Positions 42,866-46,307 of a stretch of 46,307 nt of DNA are shown here, one piece after another. Below the pieces are notes generated by a model, which was given only the letters and a program-made list of their open reading frames with translations, ran no database searches and was not told the origin of the DNA. How positions within the stretch are numbered: position 1 is the first letter of the stretch; the number at the start of each line of letters is the position of its first letter. The position numbers were made by a program, and so were the translations under genes. This DNA is from an uncultured Taibaiella sp. (lineage in GTDB: Bacteria; Bacteroidota; Bacteroidia; Chitinophagales; Chitinophagaceae): contig CALMWT010000012.1 of assembly GCA_937870855.1 (NCBI GenBank), positions 77,170 through 123,476 on the forward strand. Reading direction: 5' to 3'.

Positions 42866-43402
42866 ATGGCTGTAAGCAAAAGAATTGCAGTGATACAGTC
42901 GGTCTTCTTCGCAGGTATTTTACTGTCGGGTATTCTCATCTCAAATGATGAAACTGTAAAGCCGCTACCTGCGAATTGCAAAGTGGATAGCATCGTCGTG
43001 ATAAAGCATGAACGAACGCTGTGCGTTTTCCAAAACAAAATGTTGCTTAAAACTTACAGGATTGCGTTGGGAAGACAGCCAATAGGACATAAGCAATATG
43101 AAGGCGATAAACGCACACCCGAAGGCTTGTATCACATCAATGCAAAGAATGCGAACAGCGGTTATCATAAAAATCTTGGTATCTCTTACCCTAGTAATAG
43201 AGATCGTTTAGCTGCTAAACGTCTTGGAAAGTCGCCTGGCGGTGATGTAAAAATACATGGCTTGCCGAACGGACAAGGTTACATTGGTAAGGCACATTTA
43301 CTTAAAGACTGGACGTATGGCTGCATCGCCGTGACCGATGAAGAAGTGGATGAATTGTATAAGCATGTGGATGTAGGAACGCCGATAAATATTTTGCCTT
43401 GA
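42866..43402 (+). CDS. L,D-transpeptidase (YkuD domain)
   Basis: 178 residues. An N-terminal anchor or signal (IAVIQSVFFAGILLSGILI) leads into the YkuD fold: DSIVVIKHERTLCVFQN, KRTPEGLYHINAKN, the H131 block (VKIHGLPNG) and the C153 block (WTYGCIAVTDEEVDELY). The cysteine is the acyl-enzyme nucleophile and H131 is the conserved base. The usual S-H-G-C is T-Y-G-C here, as in the YafK-like branch. It probably makes 3-3 crosslinks in peptidoglycan or attaches proteins to it from the periplasmic side. The gene is convergent with the small gene at 43484-43777. Confidence 0.9.
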   Translation: MAVSKRIAVIQSVFFAGILLSGILISNDETVKPLPANCKVDSIVVIKHERTLCVFQNKMLLKTYRIALGRQPIGHKQYEGDKRTPEGLYHINAKNANSGYHKNLGISYPSNRDRLAAKRLGKSPGGDVKIHGLPNGQGYIGKAHLLKDWTYGCIAVTDEEVDELYKHVDVGTPINILP

Positions 43403-43448
43403 ATGGTACGCATAGTAAGATAATGGTCTTAAAAGTACGACGGAAGCC

Positions 43449-43467
43449 ATTCTCCGCTTGGGAGAAT
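43449..43467. repeat. Hairpin between convergent genes
   Basis: ATTCTCC (43449-43455) and GGAGAAT (43461-43467) form a seven-base stem with loop GCTTG. It lies 47 bases after the L,D-transpeptidase stop and 17 bases beyond the stop of the minus-strand gene. It may act as a two-way terminator, although a T run is not strong on either side. Confidence 0.45.
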
Positions 43468-43483
43468 TTGACGAAAAGCAGAG

Positions 43484-43777
43484 CTAATTTTGAGATAACA
43501 TGGTGCTTAGTTTTGAGAAACTTGCAAATTCTTCTTTTGTCGAAAGAAGAATTTGGCAAATAACGAATTGACCATCATCAGCAATGCCACCGCGATAAAC
43601 GACTCGGACATCGCCTTGTGGTATCCGGTCTACTTCGAAATCACCGCTCCATGAACCGTCGGAATATGATGGTCTGAAAATTCCAATCGCTTCTGTATTG
43701 CTGGAATCATCTAATACTAACACCTTTTGGGCAAATCTGAATTTTTCTGGTGGATTGAGGTTCAAAATTGCTTTCAT
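43484..43777 (-). CDS. Conserved-looking 97-residue protein, unknown function
   Basis: 97 residues, mostly beta-strand like with FRFAQKVLVLDDSS, GIFRPSYSDGSWSGDFEV and DVRVVYRGGIADDGQFVI. No signal peptide or membrane segment is visible. I do not recognise the family. It lies 21 bases downstream of the serine protease gene on the same strand, so the two are probably co-transcribed and could act together. Confidence 0.6.
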   Translation of the reverse strand: MKAILNLNPPEKFRFAQKVLVLDDSSNTEAIGIFRPSYSDGSWSGDFEVDRIPQGDVRVVYRGGIADDGQFVICQILLSTKEEFASFSKLSTMLSQN

Positions 43778-43798
43778 AAGTTCTCTTAATTTAATAAA

Positions 43799-44887
43799 CT
43801 ATTTTCCCAAGAAGGTTTTTATTTTCATCGGCTGAATGCCGTAGTTGAAGCTTTGTGAGTTTATACGACCAGCAAAGTTTACCGCAACAATTCGCCCATA
43901 TTCATCAAATATTGGACTTCCGCTAGACCCAGGCAGAGCGGGTATCGTGTACATTATTTTGTTTTCGTCGCTACTTTGACTGACTTTGCCCTCTGTAAGT
44001 TGAGAATTTATACTTTGTGTAGTGCCAGATGTGGTTTGCGCAATGACGATGCCATCATTAAATCCGATCATGTACACTTTCTCATTCAAACTTATTTTCT
44101 CCTTTTCAATTTGAGAAATTCGGGTAAAGTCCACTGGTTTAATTTTCTCCGGTGTTTTTTTATCAGAGGTTTCGATTACAGCTAAGTCTACATTATCGTC
44201 TGTGGAGATTTTAGTGGATTTGCATACAATATAATCGTTCAAATCATCATAACTATGGCCGTTTAGGAATATCCCAAATTGAAGAGATGTCTTCGCTACG
44301 TAGTTGTCTGGATTGTCACGTTCTCTTTGCACTATTTCAATCAGTGACAGAAGTAGATTTATGTTGTCGTATCTTTCCTTAAGTTCCTCTTTCTTCAAGT
44401 TGTATTTCGCGATATCAGTATAGCTCAGGTAAGAATAGTAATTAGATACATAGCTGTTTATCGCCGAGTATTCTTCTTCAATTTTAGTTTTTTCTGAAGT
44501 CAATTCTTCTTGCTTACCGAGATACTGCTTTCTGAGGTTTGCCAAAATCTTTTTCTCGTCTTCTGCTGTTGGCTTAATATCTACAACGTGTTTGCATGTT
44601 AGAATCTTACCATCCGGATCAATAAAGAAGCCTGTGCCCCATGCTACGTTGGGATTCTTATAGGCACTGTCCTTTGATAATAATTGGCTTGTTTCTCCAC
44701 TTTCTTTATCATAATCTTTAAAATAGTATTCCTCTGAACCCAACTTTATTTTATAGAGATAGCTATGCTTTATCAAAACGATTGCTGGTGCATATGTGTT
44801 ATTCAATTCTTCCGCCGTAAACTTCTTTTTACAACTAGTTAGAATTAGAAAATAGAGAAGAATAGTAAGCAGGAAAAGTCTAAACAT
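43799..44887 (-). CDS. Trypsin-like serine protease lipoprotein with a coiled-coil insert
   Basis: 362 residues from the ATG at 44887. A lipoprotein signal peptide ends LILTSC with the lipobox cysteine at C19. The trypsin-like triad is H100 (ILTCKHVVD), D234 (DNVDLAVIETS) and S322 (ALPGSSGSPIFDE). Between H100 and D234, residues about 110-190 form a K/E/L-rich stretch that looks like a coiled coil, which is unusual. No PDZ domain follows. The protein should sit in an envelope membrane, anchored by lipid. The exact promoter before 44887 excludes the upstream start at 44929. Confidence 0.85.
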   Translation of the reverse strand: MFRLFLLTILLYFLILTSCKKKFTAEELNNTYAPAIVLIKHSYLYKIKLGSEEYYFKDYDKESGETSQLLSKDSAYKNPNVAWGTGFFIDPDGKILTCKHVVDIKPTAEDEKKILANLRKQYLGKQEELTSEKTKIEEEYSAINSYVSNYYSYLSYTDIAKYNLKKEELKERYDNINLLLSLIEIVQRERDNPDNYVAKTSLQFGIFLNGHSYDDLNDYIVCKSTKISTDDNVDLAVIETSDKKTPEKIKPVDFTRISQIEKEKISLNEKVYMIGFNDGIVIAQTTSGTTQSINSQLTEGKVSQSSDENKIMYTIPALPGSSGSPIFDEYGRIVAVNFAGRINSQSFNYGIQPMKIKTFLGK

Positions 44888-44909
44888 GGCAGCATAACTG
44901 AATGTTTTA

Positions 44910-44940
44910 CAAATATAGTTTTCAGTCAATAATTATGCAA
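44910..44940 (-). promoter_or_regulatory. Promoter candidate of the serine protease gene
   Basis: On the minus strand TTG (44940-44938) and TATATTTG (44917-44910) stand 20 bases apart, an exact match to the Bacteroidota TTG / TAnnTTTG promoter. Transcription would begin near 44903, about 16 bases before the start codon. Confidence 0.7.
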
Positions 44941-45013
44941 CAATGTTGATCCACATGTTAGCGAAGCCAGGTTAAACGTATCGGCGGCAACAACACCAAT
45001 TGAAGTGTCGTCT

Positions 45014-46307
45014 CTAAAAAGGATACCCAATTGCCAAATTGAATATAAGGTTGTCGTTGCGCCACGAGGAGTTGCCAAAGTCAATTTGGTTGGTTACCCA
45101 GCGTTCTTTTTCTGGTAGCCAGGGCTTGCGTAAAGGTATGCCGAGGTCAAGACGGATAAGAAGAATGTTGAAATCCAGTCTTAATCCTAAACCACCATTT
45201 ACGGCTAATTCTTTGTAGAAATTTCCGGTGAATTTGCCACCTGGAAAACGTGGGTCATCGTAAGCAGTCCAGATATTTCCGGCATCGAAGAAGATAGCGC
45301 CATTTAAAAACTGATACAAATTCGCACGCAGTTCTGTGTTTATTTCAAGCTTTACATCGCCCAGCATTTCCACAAAACGCTGGCGTGGCGCATCGCCATA
45401 AAGATATTGGTCGTTGAAAGTGCCGGGACCTACCAGGCGCGATGGGAAACCGCGAAGGCTACTGGCGCCACCGGAAAAGAATTGTTTGATGTTGGGCAGT
45501 TGTCTTGAATTTCCCCAGGGATGCCCGTATCCTATCAACAGGCGGTTTGCCCAAATATTATTTTTGTGCGATGGGGAATAGTTGAAGTAATACCTGCCAT
45601 CGGCTTGCAACTTCAGGTACTGCGCGTAGGTGGTGTTGAATATCTGTTTGGGTGTTTCCTGCGATGCACCCTGAACGAGGCCAAGAATATTGTTGGAAAG
45701 GTCAATCAACCCGTCGAAGAAATAATTATCCCTTCTCATCCCTGCCGCCTGGCTATTGTAGGTGTATTGATAAGTAGGGCCTATGATAAGTCCGTTAAAA
45801 ATGATGTTGCTGAAATTGATAGAAGTAAGCGTTGGCACACCGATGGTATCGGTACGCACATAGTTGATGTTGATAGGAAAAAGTTGATGCTCTTTGCGAA
45901 TATCTTCTTTGAACTGGTAGCCGTAAGAAACTCTGCCGGAGTGGATGCGATAAAGTTTGCTGCGCACGGAAATGTCGTAGCCCGCGCGTATAGTAGTTCG
46001 CGGAATGAACATGCTTGATGGAACTATTTTGATGAACGGAATGATGAAACGTGGCACAGTAAGACTTACTTCTGCACCGCCTTCAAACGCCGGAGGGCGC
46101 TGCACATTGCCACCCGCCTGCGCTTCGTAGCCACCACGCAAAGTAACTGCAAGCAACTCTGCACCACGAAAAGCATTTCGGTTGCGCCAGCTAATACTTG
46201 AGGTAGTTCCCATGCGGCTATCGTTTTGCGATGCTATTCCAATTTCAAAGCGAAGAGATTTTTTGGGGTAAGGAGTAAGGTAGTAATACACGTCAAGTCT
46301 TGGGTCG
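45014..46307 (-). CDS. BamA/TamL-type outer-membrane beta-barrel protein, C-terminal part
   Basis: About 430 residues are visible; the gene continues past the right edge (frame open to 46307, reading DPRLDVYYYLTP). The sequence alternates hydrophobic and polar residues as in 16-strand Omp85 barrels. SISWRNRNAFRGAELLAV, FFSGGASSLRGFPSR and GNIWTAYDDPRF are shared features of the bacterial surface antigen (D15) domain. The SSLRGF resembles the VRGF/Y motif of loop 6. It ends in a strand with NLAIGYPF, giving a C-terminal aromatic residue. It is probably TamL (the lipoprotein partner of TamB) or a BamA paralogue that inserts proteins or lipids into the outer membrane. Confidence 0.85.
   Translation of the reverse strand, partial: DPRLDVYYYLTPYPKKSLRFEIGIASQNDSRMGTTSSISWRNRNAFRGAELLAVTLRGGYEAQAGGNVQRPPAFEGGAEVSLTVPRFIIPFIKIVPSSMFIPRTTIRAGYDISVRSKLYRIHSGRVSYGYQFKEDIRKEHQLFPININYVRTDTIGVPTLTSINFSNIIFNGLIIGPTYQYTYNSQAAGMRRDNYFFDGLIDLSNNILGLVQGASQETPKQIFNTTYAQYLKLQADGRYYFNYSPSHKNNIWANRLLIGYGHPWGNSRQLPNIKQFFSGGASSLRGFPSRLVGPGTFNDQYLYGDAPRQRFVEMLGDVKLEINTELRANLYQFLNGAIFFDAGNIWTAYDDPRFPGGKFTGNFYKELAVNGGLGLRLDFNILLIRLDLGIPLRKPWLPEKERWVTNQIDFGNSSWRNDNLIFNLAIGYPF

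Noticed and set aside
45521..46018. 165-codon open frame on the plus strand
   Set aside because: Antisense to the BamA/TamL-type gene and without recognisable motifs.
1..46307. tRNA, rRNA, insertion sequence, prophage or integrase
   Set aside because: I found no cloverleaf-like sequence ending in CCA, no rRNA signature and no transposase or integrase motif in any frame; a tRNA scan would settle the first point.

Overview
The window reads as a chromosomal segment of a Bacteroidota bacterium, most likely of the Chitinophagaceae/Sphingobacteriia type. The coding sequence is AT-rich. Candidate promoters follow the Bacteroidota pattern (TTG, a 17-22 base spacer, TAnnTTTG or TAnnTTCG) and Shine-Dalgarno sites are not evident. 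The gene content fits too: LpxD-like acyltransferase, PorT-type beta-barrel, ComEC lacking an intact beta-lactamase domain, FadN-type beta-oxidation enzyme, TamL/BamA-like protein. The species call is inference; no rRNA or tRNA gene is visible.

Bases 1-28897 form one very large surface-glycan locus, all on the + strand. It has about thirteen glycosyltransferases (GT2, GT4, a GT8-like enzyme and GT61). Decorating enzymes are a partial hexapeptide acetyltransferase, three FkbM methyltransferases, two class I SAM methyltransferases, a 2OG-Fe(II) oxygenase, an MBOAT plus SGNH O-acylation pair, a NodB-type deacetylase and a NodU-type carbamoyltransferase. A Wzy-like polymerase and a compact exosortase close the second transcription unit. 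An epimerase and a WecA/WbpL-type priming transferase end the third. Many genes overlap by 1-8 bases, which implies tight translational coupling. Likely unit boundaries are near 18.8 kb and 24.1-24.5 kb. No Wzx flippase, Wza/Wzc exporter or PEP-CTERM substrate is in the window.

Bases 28894-34200 hold a mix: a small membrane protein, a trimeric acyltransferase (WbpD/FdtC type), a DUF4184 membrane protein, an outer-membrane beta-barrel protein, a class IV aminotransferase, an LpxD-like protein and a RimJ/RimL-type acetyltransferase. Between 31.4 and 31.7 kb is a non-coding array of 21-base repeats, with forward and inverted units around a large hairpin.

Bases 34202-42735 are mainly minus-strand housekeeping genes: purH, comEC, a TPR protein, a RelE-type toxin-antitoxin pair whose toxin frame is broken, and a fused 3-hydroxyacyl-CoA dehydrogenase/enoyl-CoA hydratase. 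From 42866 to the end are an L,D-transpeptidase, a lipoprotein serine protease with a small partner gene, and the C-terminal part of a BamA/TamL-type barrel that runs off the right edge.

The most notable signals are these. (1) An exosortase and a Wzy-like polymerase sit inside a heavily decorated glycan locus. (2) Two genes have single-base frameshifts in A/T homopolymers: a methyltransferase-Trm112-like gene and the RelE toxin. (3) Palindromic repeat elements are inserted in frame inside conserved enzymes (PurH and the FadN-type protein), and a different repeat sits inside the epimerase. (4) There is the 21-base repeat array, with an 18-base word shared with the intergenic region after the exosortase gene.
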